The notes under the pieces are model-generated. The model saw nothing but the letters and a program-made list of their open reading frames with translations. It made no database searches and was not told the DNA's origin. From NCBI GenBank assembly GCA_003255065.1, contig QAOA01000580.1, forward strand, positions 941,679-1,005,678: 64,000 nt of DNA. Reading direction: 5' to 3'. Made by a program: the position numbers and the translations under genes. Each line of letters begins with the position of its first letter. Position 1 is the first letter of the stretch. Positions 37,852 to 49,358 of the stretch are shown piece after piece. This stretch comes from Cercis canadensis (lineage: Eukaryota > Streptophyta > Magnoliopsida > Fabales > Fabaceae).

Positions 37852-37917
37852 ATAACTAAAAAAAAAAAAATGATAGAATAAGGGNATAACTAAAAAAAAA
37901 AAATGATAGAATAAGGG
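37852..37917 (+). repeat. Short direct duplication around a single N (37885)
   Basis: ATAACT, an A-run and TGATAGAATAAGGG are repeated on either side of the N, about 32 bases each. Confidence 0.9.
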
Positions 37918-39877
37918 ATTCTAGAAAGTAGCATATATATATGAGAAGAAAATGTACACCATTTTATTATTTTCTTTTCAAATAAAGCTGACTTGTGATT
38001 GATGTAATTCATCCTATATCAGTTTATATAAATGCTTAGAATCAACCATGCAAAAATCTAAACAATGACCTAACAAAACCTTGCTTTATTGTTGAAGGTC
38101 TCATTCCCAATAAAATTCAATAGTATTGAGCACATTCTATGATTATCACTACTGAGAAGAAGAAGGAGGAGGATAATGGGTAGTTTTCATTGCGGCAAGT
38201 AGGTCTATTCAAAGGATATTGGGTTAAAGAAAGAAGGGCTATCATGCAAGTTAGGTTTTAAATAATTCTTTTGTTTGATACGTGAAAGTCCAAACTATAT
38301 CTTTCATAAGACCATGCCACCATCTACAGTTCCTGATGAATGGTGACTGTCGCATAATTAAAGCCTCCACAGTCCAAACAGGTTATTTGATTGGATTTAT
38401 ATAATAATAACAACGCTAAAAACTGTCACTTTCCTTATGAAGAAATTAATAACATATAGTTATAAATGTAATAGCTAGAATCAATCATAAAAACAAACTA
38501 TCATCACATAAAGTAATATAATTGTGAGTAGTTCGGTGATCTATAAAGAGAAGAATATGGTGAGAGAAGGTTGGAGCCTGAGTTTTGGTGACTTACGATG
38601 CTCAAGTTAGCTTGATAATGGAGAAAGATAGAGTAGGTCGGGTTGAGCGAAAAAGACCCAAGCAAGAGAGTTAAGAGATGGTATGTGAAAAAGTGACTTT
38701 ATGAGATTTGAAAGAAAAGATAGAGATATACATTAATTAAGTAAAAATATTATTATTCTTTTACTGTGGTAAAAATAGTACTTCTACTCAGGTATCATTA
38801 ACAATATACTAACATAATTAATAAATTCATTTATTTTATCTTCACATGAAACCATAAATCATATACAATGTGTAATTATTCAGTCAGAAAGATTGGAAGC
38901 AAAAACATCGGAAAATATAAACCAGATTCATATATTTTCATGTGAAGAAAGACAAGAAAGTGGGACCTTTTCCGCTTATATTTCGTTTCATTATAATTTC
39001 TGGTTGTGGTTGGTGATTCAAACCTTTGACAAGGACACAAATGGTAATGTATAACTAATTTTTTGTAGGATCTGCACCAACCATTATTGAGAAGGGGTGT
39101 TTCGTATATAACCTTAATTTGATGCATGCCAGCTTGATTCTTGGATCACCTAACAGTATTACATGGACCTTATTTGTCAAGTGTTGGTATTGGAAAAATC
39201 TTTACGTGTCTATCACAAAATCTTTATAACAAAGGGAGATGGAGGAGATCCCTAAAAGATCCTACTTCTTTTTCGACATGCCCACTTCTATTCAGGACTA
39301 GCGTTTTCAACATATGCCCTCAAAACTATAGTCACCAGAACGCCAATATGCATTAAGACATTACTCAAACAGGACAATGAGATTGCTGGGAAAAAGTTAA
39401 TTGGGCATATACTAAAGATTAGCTTAATATATCCTCCAGGGAATGAAAAGAAAGAAAAAAACAAAAAAAAAAAGCAAAACTTCATATTTCGTGTTAATTC
39501 CGTCCGTAAGTAACAAATTTTGTTTTGATACTTTCGTTCTTTTTTTTTTTTTTAAAAAAAATTTTAGTATCTACTTCTTTTTATTACTTGTGATAATTGG
39601 TCATTTGGCTAAAATTGTCATTTTACAATTAGAAATAATCAAACCTGAGATAAAAGAGGTGAGGGATAATTTTAAGGTAGAATGCGACTCCACTAGACAT
39701 GGAATAATGTATTATACTCTTTTATAAGTTAAATAAAAAAATTATTTATGAGAGACTTAATTATTAACCAATTTAACAGTGAAAAATAAAAATAAAGTTT
39801 TAGTCCAAGAAAAATTGCAACTAAACCAAGGTAATACTAATCTTCCTTTGATAGAAAAGAAATTACAATTCACTAGA
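37918..39877. other. Intergenic region, no gene seen
   Basis: AT-rich DNA with short chance reading frames. It holds distal upstream sequence of the TCF1-like gene. Confidence 0.5.
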
Positions 39878-40259
39878 CACGTGCCTTGCTGGCGTAACCG
39901 TCCATTTTTTTCATACAAAAGGGTGGACACCGAAAGTTCTACGGTTTGATTCGGCGCTGAGAATCTGGAATTGCCAAAAATAACTGCATCACAGAAACAA
40001 CGCCAAGGGCCCAATGTGACGTGTCACCATGACCCACAGGCTCCAATAAGTTTTGTCGACACGTGGCGACACAAAATGATTGTAGTATGTGTCTTGGGAC
40101 AACACGTGGCCTAAGCTCTATGCATGGCCTATGGAGCTAGGACTTAAGAGGAGTGACCTTCCAGAAACTTCTGCCCAACTTATGGCTGGCATTGGCCGAG
40201 CATCTAGCGGCCAACATGATGCCACGTGTACAGAGAACCACGCGAGCATCCTACGTGGC
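39878..40259. promoter_or_regulatory. G-box/ABRE cluster upstream of the TCF1-like gene
   Basis: Six ACGT-core elements occur in 382 bases: CACGTG at 39878, ACGTGTC at 40019, CACGTGGC at 40060 and at 40103, CACGTG at 40223, and TACGTGGC at 40252. They lie 249-630 bases before the TCF1 ATG. Such boxes bind bZIP (ABF/AREB, HY5) and bHLH (PIF) factors. Clustering suggests ABA, cold or light control of the downstream gene; this is inference. Confidence 0.6.
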
Positions 40260-40507
40260 AGCCCCATTCCGCTGAAAATGATACGCCCCCTTTTATGCAC
40301 CAGCAAAGATTAGGGCACTTTCCGTAAACTCTTTAGTCCACCCACCACCAAACTCTTAAACCTCTGTTTCTCTTTCTCGTTTTCTTTCCCTCTGGTCTTC
40401 CCAAGCAGAAACCGCCAGAGAAAACCTGAGCAAAAATATTAACTCTTTTATCTCTTACACATAAAAAAATTTGATTCAATTTCCTGAATTTTCTTCTTCA
40501 AATCGCC

Positions 40508-43500
40508 ATGAATGGCGAGAGGAATGAAGGAGGAGGGGATGCTGCCGCATTGCAAGAGGTTAAGGAGAAGTTGGTATACATGTGGGGTTACCTTCCCGGA
40601 GCTCTCCCGCAGAGGGCGCCGCTGTTGACGCCAGTGGTTGTTAGGGTTCCGCCGACGATTTGTTCTGCCGGTTACTCTTGGAAGGATGTTTGCGGTGGTG
40701 GTTGTGGATTTGCCTTGGCTATCTCTGGTGCTTCATTTTCCCAATTCATTTCTTCGTTTCTTCTGTTCGATTTATTAATTTGGGAACCTCAGGCTTTGTC
40801 TTTTCTTTCTTTGTTTTTTTTTTTTTTTAAACTTTTTTATGAAAATGAGTTGGTTAATCAAGTTGATTGAGAAGATCTTTTGCTGACATGGCAGTGGAAG
40901 TAATTGCTCTCTAGCGCATTTTCCTCTGTTTTANCTATCTCTGGTGCTTCATTTTTTCCAATTCATTTCTTCGTTTCTTCTGTTCGATTTATTAATTTGG
41001 GAACCTCAGGCTTTGTCTTTTCTTTCTTTGTTTTTTTTTTTTTTTTTACTTTNTTTTTTTTTTTTAAACTTTTTTATGAAAATGAGTTGGTTAATCAAGT
41101 TGATTGAGAAGATCTTTTGCTGACATGGCAGTGGAAGTAATTGCTCTCTAGCGCATTTTCCTCTGTTTTACTGCCAGAAAATGTCATACTAAGCTTTACA
41201 TGAGAACTTGGAATTATACATTTGCTGTTTCATTTCCTTTCAGTAGAAGGGGAAACTCAATTCAGCTGAGCATGAGCTCGATGCTGGCTTTATTCTCAAT
41301 AGAGTCGAATTTTTGTTTTCTTTGCTCCAAAGCATTTTTCTTTCCAATCAAACATTATATCTCTCTCTATCTTTCTCTCAAACATATTTTGTCTGGCTGA
41401 CTTATTCAAATTGCTCTTCCACTGGTTTTATTTCCTCCTCTCATTTCTTCTTTGTGTGTGTGTAATGGTCACTAATTATTATTTCCTTACGTTTATCACC
41501 ACGAATAAGGAAATGCACTCACTATGAGTTCAGCTTTTTCTTTTCTGATTGATGATTTGAAATTAAGCCCTATTTTCTTATTTTCCCTTGCATTTTCAAG
41601 GTAGTTCTGTCATGTGTATATCTTTCTAGCTCCCTATTTTCTACCCTTTTATCGTAGCGCTTTCTTATTACATTTTAATTACATAAAGGATTCATTATTG
41701 TTCATATGTTCTTCCTTAATCAGGGTCAGGAAAGCTCATCACATGGGGTTCAACAGATGATCTAGGCCAAAGCTATGTGACGTCTGGCAAGCACGGGGTA
41801 ATGCATCACCATATAATACGATAACCCCACCCCCACCCTTTACTTTTGTTTCTTTGTCAGCTGACTTACATGTTCTAGTTGAATTGTAAAGGAAACTCCA
41901 GAGCCTTTCCCTCTTCCAACTGAAGCTTCTATCGTAAAGGCTGCAGCTGGATGGGCACATTGTGTTGCTGTTACAGGTAAATTTGATTCTCTTATACTTT
42001 CTTTTCTGGTGAAAAAAAAAAAAGTGAGACTGAAAGAAAGGGAACTATAAAATGAACCTATAACGTTGTCTCTGTTGAAATCATCTCAAAGCTTTCATAT
42101 CTACCTCATAACTTGCAGTTAAGTTTCACAGGGAATTCATTTAAAGTGGACCCAAGAAATATTCTCCAATTGTGATATAGATAATTGATAGGAATAGACA
42201 AAACAACCATATTCACTTATAGACTAAGGAAAGTTTTCTGCATGGTGTCATTTTATAACCATAAGTATGTATGCTGTTCCTTTGCAGATGATGGAGAAGT
42301 TTACACATGGGGATGGAAGGAATGTATTCCTTCTGGGAAGGTATTTGGTGAACCATCAACTGGGGTAAGTCTTGAAAAGGATATGCCAGAGAAGCCGAGT
42401 TCATTCTTAACAGAGCAAGGTATGTTTGACCTTTTCACAGCCTGCCATTTGGAACACCCCCCTCCGGCCAAAACAAAAAGAAAAAGAGGAGTTAAGTCCT
42501 TTTATGATGACCAAAGCAGGATACTTTGCCTTTTATCATTGCTAACTGATGTAGAGTGATTCTGCAACAGTAAGCCCTCGCTCTCAAGGCTCAAGATCTA
42601 CTGGAGGAACTGTCTCCAGTACTAGTGGAGAAGAAAGTACAAAGCGAAGGAGAGTATCCTCAGCTAAGCAAACAGCTGAAAGCTCGTCATCTGGTGATGA
42701 TACTCTGACAGCACTACCGTGTCTTGTTACACTAAACCCAGGAGTAAGGATAACAAGTGTGGCTGCTGGTGGACGCCATACGCTAGCATTGTCAGGTAAT
42801 ATGACTTTGTTCTCGACTATTACCTAAGATTTGATGCCTGTTATTCCCCCCCTCTCCCTCTTTCTATAATATGATCATTGTTTGGTTCCAGTATCATATT
42901 TGATCTGTGGAAGATCAGTTATGTAGTATAAGACATATCATTGGTTCTAATTTTCTGAAACTCTCAGATATCGGACAGGTTTGGGGTTGGGGCTATGGAG
43001 GTGAAGGGCAACTTGGTTTAGGCTCCAGAATACGCATGGTGTCCACTCCTCATCTAGTTCCTTGTATTGATTCCTCTTCTTATGGAAAAGATAGATCTAC
43101 AGCACTTACTCGAGGAAACATGAGTTCTGAGGGACAGAATTTTAGAGTTCCTGGAAGTTATGTGAAGGGAATTGCCTGTGGAGGTCGACATAGTGCAGTA
43201 ATCACAGGTACACATATGTTGGTCTTACTTTGTATTAAACGAGGACATCTTTTTTGGACAAATAAAAATGGAAGTTTAAGAATGTGATTTACCTAGTCAG
43301 TATCAAGGTGGTTGCATAAGCGTGTTTATTGTTCTATATTGGATGGGACAGTTGGGCGAAGAAATGAAAGACTCAATAAAGAGGGAGGGAAGTATCTCTG
43401 AAATTATCTATAATTGGTGTTGTCTTTCTAGATTTTATGTTGAGAATTGAAAAATTACAGTATAGAAATCTGGACAGCTACCTTAATAGCAGATTTTATA

Positions 43501-46500
43501 TTGAAAATTACTTCTTTTGTATATAATAAATTTCATATGTGCTGATATTTTTATGTCTACCTGTCTGAACTGACAGATGCTGGAGCTTTGCTAACTTTTG
43601 GTTGGGGACTATATGGACAGGTAATTTAAGGTGAACTAGGAAACTTTTGTAGTTTTTGCCCCACTCAAAGTTCTTATCCTGTTGTGCTAATGAAATTTGC
43701 TGCGGTTTTTATGTCCATTCAGTATATTCCTAATGTTAATTTTGTGGCCGCCTAACAAAGTCTTTAGTTAAAGTGAGTCTGTTGCAAAGTTCCACATATG
43801 CACAATTTTTTCCTGAGTAAATTTGGTCAGTGTTCATTTTAAATCAAATCTTTTGATGAACCAGCCAGTGCTAGCTTGAATGGGTCTTATTGGTAGGAAA
43901 CACATCCTGCTATCTTGGTGCTGAATTCCTGTAGGGGGGAATCATGAAGTCCCCTTCAACACCTTTAAGGAAGCTGAAAAGGAAAAAGAAACAGGAATTC
44001 ATCTTTTAGACTATTTAAAAAGGAATTAGTCCTCTAATAATGGTTTAATATCTGAGATTTGCTAGCTTGTCCCTTTCTTGGATTAGTATTCGTCGTGTTG
44101 GAAGGAAGTGCTTGGTACATTGAAAGATTTTTTTTTTTGGGGGAGGGGGGGAATTGAGAATGGTACCTGGAAAGATTTAATAGATGCTTAGGAAGTATGG
44201 GTGTGAAAGATATATTTATCATCTTAACATACATTTCTTGTAAAAGGTAACATAAAAAGGTGGTCATAATATATGGTTACATATGTATTTATTAAAGACA
44301 TTGCGGAAAGCTTACTGAAAGCAAAAGGCAAAAAGAGAACTAGTTATTTTTTATGAAATTTTCTAATTTGAAAAGTCTCACCCATTAATATGTTTTGCTC
44401 TAATTATTTGCCAAGTTTTTTTTCCCTCTTCCTTGTGAATGATTTTATTTAGCAGATATTTTTAATGAATTTTGACAATAATACTGCATATTTTTCTACT
44501 ATGAGCTATATTTGGCACCACACTTACACCTTCCCTTATTCAGCTCCTCTGAGGTTTTCACTTTATCTTCAAGCGAAAATTTATTTGTTTCTTTTAGAGC
44601 CATCTTATCATTCAGATCTTAGTAGGTATAAGGATGATCTTTGACAATAAGGACCATCCCATGCTTAGATACTTCACTAAGCTTCTAATGTGGAAAAAAC
44701 TAGGTCAGTGCTTTCACAATTACTTCAGTTTTTATGCCACCAAAGATCCTGTCATTTATTTTGCTTGCTAATACTTCCTTGGTACTGTCAGCATTTTCAG
44801 GCAATATGCGGCTGATTAAAATTATACACTGATTTGCCCATGAATGCGAGTTTTCATTACGTACTTCCATGGATTTTCTTTTTGTCTTTCCATAAGAATC
44901 AAATGAAATTATACTTTACTCATCTACAACAGTGCTTGGATTTTATTAACTGTTAACCATTCTTTAGGATCAACATGTAGGTAAAGTAGAATATGGTGGA
45001 CAAAAAGCAATGTAGATGTTGAAGATGAGGTTCACTCTAACAAGGGATTATCTGTTCTATTCCTTTGCAATATTTATGTTTCTGTTACTCTCTTGGCTTA
45101 TGCATGCTTGTGCTTGTTATACTAAATTACTGTCATATTTTCTTGGTAAAGTGTGGGCAAGGGAGTACAGATGATGAACTAAACCCAACTTGTGTATCTT
45201 CCTTATTGGGTATTCAAATAGAGGCAGTTGCTGCAGGACTGTGGCATACAGTCTGTATATCTGCTGATGGTGATGTTTATGCATTTGGTGGAAATCAATT
45301 TGGGCAGTTGGGTACTGGTGCTGATCAAGCCGAGGTATGCTCTATTATAGGGTCATCCCGTAGCTCCCTACTCTGCTTATCATGAAAGAAAAAAAAAAGT
45401 GCTGTGATTATATCATAGTTATCAGCTTACTATGGTTTAGTAATTTATGTCTAGGCAAATGATCTATTCACCAATGCAGACAATAATATCAATTTCACTT
45501 TTCCGTAACCTTCATCCATTAGACAACATGAAATATTCACTCTTCCCAACTCCAGGCAATTTTGTAATCATAATTGCTGTCACCTGAAAACTTAATTTTT
45601 TTTTTATTATATCATATTCGTAAATAAGTAACTATTAGTTGAGGTCTCCTGCACTATTAGTTTTAAGTGTTATCTTCAATTTTGAAGCAGACTCTACCAA
45701 GGCTATTGGAGTCTCCAAACTTGGAAAATGTGCATGCAAAGAGTATATCTTGTGGGGCTCGTCACACTGCTGTAATAACAGGTACGTCATCAGATATCAC
45801 CTGTTGCACTCTTTTCATAAATGCTCAACCAGAGTCAGCCTTCTACATTGAATTCATCCTAACACATTCCTAGACACTGCCAGACTTGCAATAAAGTTCC
45901 ACCCTTTTTTTTTGACAATAAGAATCTGGAAAGGCTATCAAGGGCTTAACACTTATCATTTTCCCATTTATTCCTTCATATTCAATATTTTAATGGCTTT
46001 GATCATCAGTTTTGAGGGAGGTTTCTGTCCTCAAAGTTTGGTTGATTTACCTGTTGCCAAGACTATCAAGTGGACAGAATTATGGAAAATTGGTAATTGA
46101 TGCCGAATGGTATGCTGGGAGCTATTGCAGAATGGTGTTGAAGGAGAGGCAGATATATCTTTGATCCTTTGAAGCCGACAGGGGCATTGGTGGACGTCAA
46201 ACCGAACGTTTCTTGGTGGGGGTTGGGCATCAATAGTCTATTATAGTCTCTGTTATAGTGTGGGCTTCCAGACCTACTCCTACCTGATTGAAAACTTTCT
46301 AGCAATAAGAAAGTGTAACTGAATCAGATGGTTAGCAAGACTTTAACTGTTGTAGGACAAGGAAAATAGTGGAGGGAAAAGTGGTGTATTGAGGAGAGAG
46401 AAAGAGGAAGATTTTAGAGACAGAAGGGGGAAGAGAACAGGGAGGGAGAAAGAGGAGAATGACACAGTAACAATTTCTATTCTAAAACATACTTGATGCC

Positions 46501-47181
46501 AAAGTAATCCACATTTTATTTAGTAGAAATCTTAAACAATGGGGCTACTAATAAATACCCTGCCATAATAAATCCACAAGCCATACAAATATATATACTT
46601 CCAGAATATGCACGTTGGGTAAATTACTGTTTTTACCTTCCCATCATAATATGCCCGTTGATGTTTTTTTTTTTTTTTTTTTTTGGCCATTAACATNTTT
46701 TTCTTTTTTGGCCATTAACATTATATGTAAAATTTTATGTCTGTTATCGATAGATTCCCATTAGTTAACCTCCTTTTGTTTTGGTCTCTTCAAGAGGATG
46801 GAAAAGTCTTTTGCTGGGGATGGAACAAGTACGGACAGGTACCTATCTGACACTTGACAATTTTCACTTGTATCTTCTTTTTATTTTATATTTTAAAGAA
46901 TGAATCTATTCGGAACTTCTATTTGACCACTTATGTATTTTAGCAATTGGGATTATAGTTGTGTATTCCTGGCATTCTTGTTCTTGTATCATGTTGTTTT
47001 AACAAGGTCTTGTAATTCTTCCTTTTCACCTTCTCTTGTTTCTGTCTGGGTGTGGCAGCTTGGCCTTGGCGATGTGATTGACCGAAATATTCCTTCTCAA
47101 GTCTCTATTGAAGGTTGTGTACCTAAAAACGTTGCATGTGGCTGGTGGCATACTGTTCTTCTTGCCGAATCACCTACTTGA
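40508..47181 (+). CDS. TCF1: RCC1-repeat protein TCF1 (tolerant to chilling and freezing 1)
   Basis: Eleven coding exons: 40508-40727, 41724-41797, 41892-41976, 42288-42419, 42571-42795, 42968-43207, 43577-43620, 45152-45334, 45691-45781, 46795-46838 and 47059-47181. All are GT-AG and phases close exactly, giving 486 aa. RCC1 repeats recur as G..L.TWG..., GEVYTWGWKECIPSGK, VAAGGRHTLALS, GQVWGWGYGGEGQLGLG, GALLTFGWGLYGQCGQG, VYAFGGNQFGQLGTG, VFCWGWNKYGQLGLGD and CGWWHTVLLAE, consistent with a seven-bladed propeller. A basic stretch (STKRRRVSSAKQ) may be a nuclear signal. Arabidopsis TCF1 is a cold-induced nuclear protein that associates with histones and influences lignin through a blue-copper-binding protein gene. 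Intron 1 carries a duplicated stretch around an N. Confidence 0.92.
40719..40933 (+). repeat. Duplicated segment across exon 1/intron 1 of TCF1, copy 1
   Basis: Starts at CTATCTCTGGTGC, covering the last nine coding bases of exon 1 and the 5' splice site, and ends at CCTCTGTTTTA before the N at 40934. The next copy follows at once. Confidence 0.9.
40935..41170 (+). repeat. Duplicated segment of TCF1 intron 1, copy 2
   Basis: Near-identical to 40719-40933, with length changes in T-runs and another N at 41053. It brings a second copy of the exon 1 donor site into the intron. Confidence 0.9.
46676..46722 (+). repeat. Short duplication around a single N (46697)
   Basis: TTTTTTGGCCATTAACAT occurs on both sides of the N, inside TCF1 intron 9. 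Confidence 0.8.
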
Positions 47182-47841
47182 ATCCTTGAAGTCAGTCATG
47201 GCTTTGGAGGCTCTTGACCCAATTTTGTTAGCTAGCAGTTCTTTTGATTGGTAAACCATGAAGTCATATGTATATGTACATACGGTAGTGCTATACATAT
47301 ACATATACATATACATACATATATATATATTTATATATATGCCTGTATCTATTCTTTCATGGTGTGAATCACCATGATTGGCTCTAGCAGTTAACAACAG
47401 TGAGTGATTCTGGTTTGGAAAGGAAGTATTGGTCCCTTTTCAGCTGTGTGACCTTCTCCGTTGTGTATATTTTAATTTTATAAACTGTCCAGTGTAATTA
47501 GTTACCATGGAAGAAGTACGCATGTAATTGTGGGTAGGAGTGATACTTTAGATGATTATACTAATGCAAGTTGGCCTTTGTTCTATATATAAGGTTTAGA
47601 TTGAGCTTTCAAATGGAATTTTGGTGCTTTTCTCAATTCCTGCTTCTAAATAGACTGATGATGGTGGAAGTATTGGATCTCTCTGAGCTTATTCAATTTT
47701 TATATTTTTATTGACGGATAACATTATTTTGCAATTATTTGCACTTCAGATGCAGATTCACGAGTCACTACCTGGTTGGTTCAATAGTGAATTGAACTGT
47801 CATATTTGAAAAGGATATTTGATGGCCTTGCATATTATATT
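47182..47841. other. 3' region of TCF1 with (TACATA)n microsatellite
   Basis: TCF1 3' UTR and flank. 47290-47340 is a simple ACATAT/TA-type repeat. The 9-bp target site of the Mutator-like element ends at 47841. Confidence 0.7.
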
Positions 47842-48129
47842 GAGAAAAGTTCAAAAATTCCTCTAAATTATACAGTTTTGTGCGTTTTACTCTCATGCTT
47901 TAAAAACGTAAGAAAGACTTCTTTCAACTACTAAAATGTGCGCTTTATCCCAAAAATTCAAACGGACGTCCAATAATGGATGAAAAAAGTATGTATCATG
48001 CACGTGATGTGTTTAAATAAAAATAAATTTATAAAATTGGGGCGCAAAATTTTTAAGATCAAATAATAATATTTAAAAGTAATCATCTTCAACCTCCACC
48101 TCTCTCTCTCTCTCCTGTTCTTCTCTGAA

Positions 48130-48342
48130 GGCCATCCCAATCATAGAGCAAGAAGTGCTTCAAGCCATAGTGAATTCCAGCAGGCTTTGACGGCGGCTGC
48201 AGCTGATGGTGGTGAAGTTGCTTCTGAGCACATCAGCTCCGGCATGCCAACTATGGTCGTAGAAACCGTGATTCCTAGTCCTTCCGACGACCATAGCACT
48301 ATCTCCACTAGACTGGTCTATTTAATTTATGGGTCTTATTGA
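48130..48342 (+). pseudogene. Captured coding fragment, parent unknown
   Basis: Seventy codons are open with no stop, reading GHPNHRARSASSHSEFQQAL, then DGGEVASEHISSGMP and VIPSPSDDHSTIS, and ending in TGA. G+C content is well above that of the TIRs. No start codon or domain is evident and I do not recognise the parent gene. Confidence 0.5.
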
Positions 48343-48529
48343 ATTATTTTTTTTCTACAGGCGACTTTGTTGGAGACAATGAATAGTTTTTGCTGTTCTT
48401 TTGAGATTATGAATGTGTTTACCAGAAAAAAAAAAAAAAATGCCTTTAGTTTGGAAAAGATTTGCCTATAAATCATGGAAGCATGGTTCTACTTTAAAAC
48501 TTGAGCTGGGTTTTGCACATCAAGTTGTA

Positions 48530-48845
48530 GTAGTCATTCAATTATAATTAAGTGATGGTTGCAATTGGGTCTATGTTTCTCAACCGCGGTTTCATCGTTC
48601 CCAAAATTACCAACATACCCTCCAGCTCCACCTTCTCCTGCTGATCCTACTTCCACACAATCGCGAGCCCAGTGTACGAAGTTTCCACATTTGAAGCAAC
48701 CGTTGCTGAAAACGGCGTCGTTTTCTCCAACAACAGTAACGACCTTGGTTCTTCCCTAAGCTACGGATCTTGGAACTGAGAGAAGGTTGTTGTTTCCTTT
48801 CAAAGCAGCGGTGTATAACCCATCGGATTCTTCCTTGGGAGCCAT
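48530..48845 (-). pseudogene. Captured CCHC zinc-knuckle gene fragment with a stop codon
   Basis: From an ATG at 48845 the frame reads MAPKEESDGLYTAALKGNNN, then LLSVPRSVA, and meets TAG at 48758-48756. The same frame continues GRTKVVTVVGENDAVFSNG, then CFKCGNFVHWARDC (48698-48657), a C-x2-C-x4-H-x4-C zinc knuckle, then a Gly-rich stretch. Zinc knuckles bind single-stranded nucleic acid. The parent gene is not identified. The in-frame stop indicates a dead copy. Confidence 0.6.
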
Positions 48846-49358
48846 GCAAGAACCAGGCCTAAAAATTCGAAGAAATCAAATTGACGAGCTAATGTCTCAA
48901 ACCCCCAAATGCGCTCATCTCAAAAAATAGACCGAACGCGTTCGAGTTTCCTCTTGGGGTTAGGATAAGTTGAATCAGTTTTATTTTCATTTCACTACTT
49001 CGAATTGGAGGAAAGGATTGAGCTCAACCTAACCGGGGCTAGGCTAGTTTCAGTGTTGAGAGAGAGAGAGAGAGAGGTGGAGGTTGAAGATGATTTTTTT
49101 AAAATATTATTATTTGATCCTAAAAATTTTTGAATATTAATTTTGGACCCTAATTTTATAAATTTATTTTCATTTAAACACATTACGTGCACATCACATG
49201 CTTTTTCCATCCATTATTGGACGTCAGTTTGAATTTTAGAGGTAAAGCACACATTTTAGTAGTTGAAAGAAGTCTTCTCTACGTTTTTAAAGTATGAGAG
49301 ATAAAACGCCTAAAGTGTATAGTTTAGAAAAGTTTTTTAGACTTTTCCCTATTATATA

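Larger units (their letters stand above)
47842..49349. mobile_element. Pack-MULE (Mutator-like element with captured gene fragments)
   Basis: Terminal inverted repeats of about 275-290 bp (47842-48115 and 49057-49349) match with few differences. The right end reads inward GGGAAAAGTCTAAAAAACTT and the left end GAGAAAAGTTCAAAAATTCC. Both TIRs later contain ACTTCTTTCAACT and a (GA)n run. The element is flanked by 9-bp near-identical sites TATTATATT (47833-47841) and TATTATATA (49350-49358), the Mutator hallmark. The interior has no transposase but holds two coding-like segments on opposite strands, one with a CCHC zinc knuckle. Termini and target site are seen directly; capture is inferred. Confidence 0.88.

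Noticed and set aside
41739..41960. Minus-strand frame over TCF1 exons 2-3
   Set aside because: Antisense of well-supported RCC1 exons.
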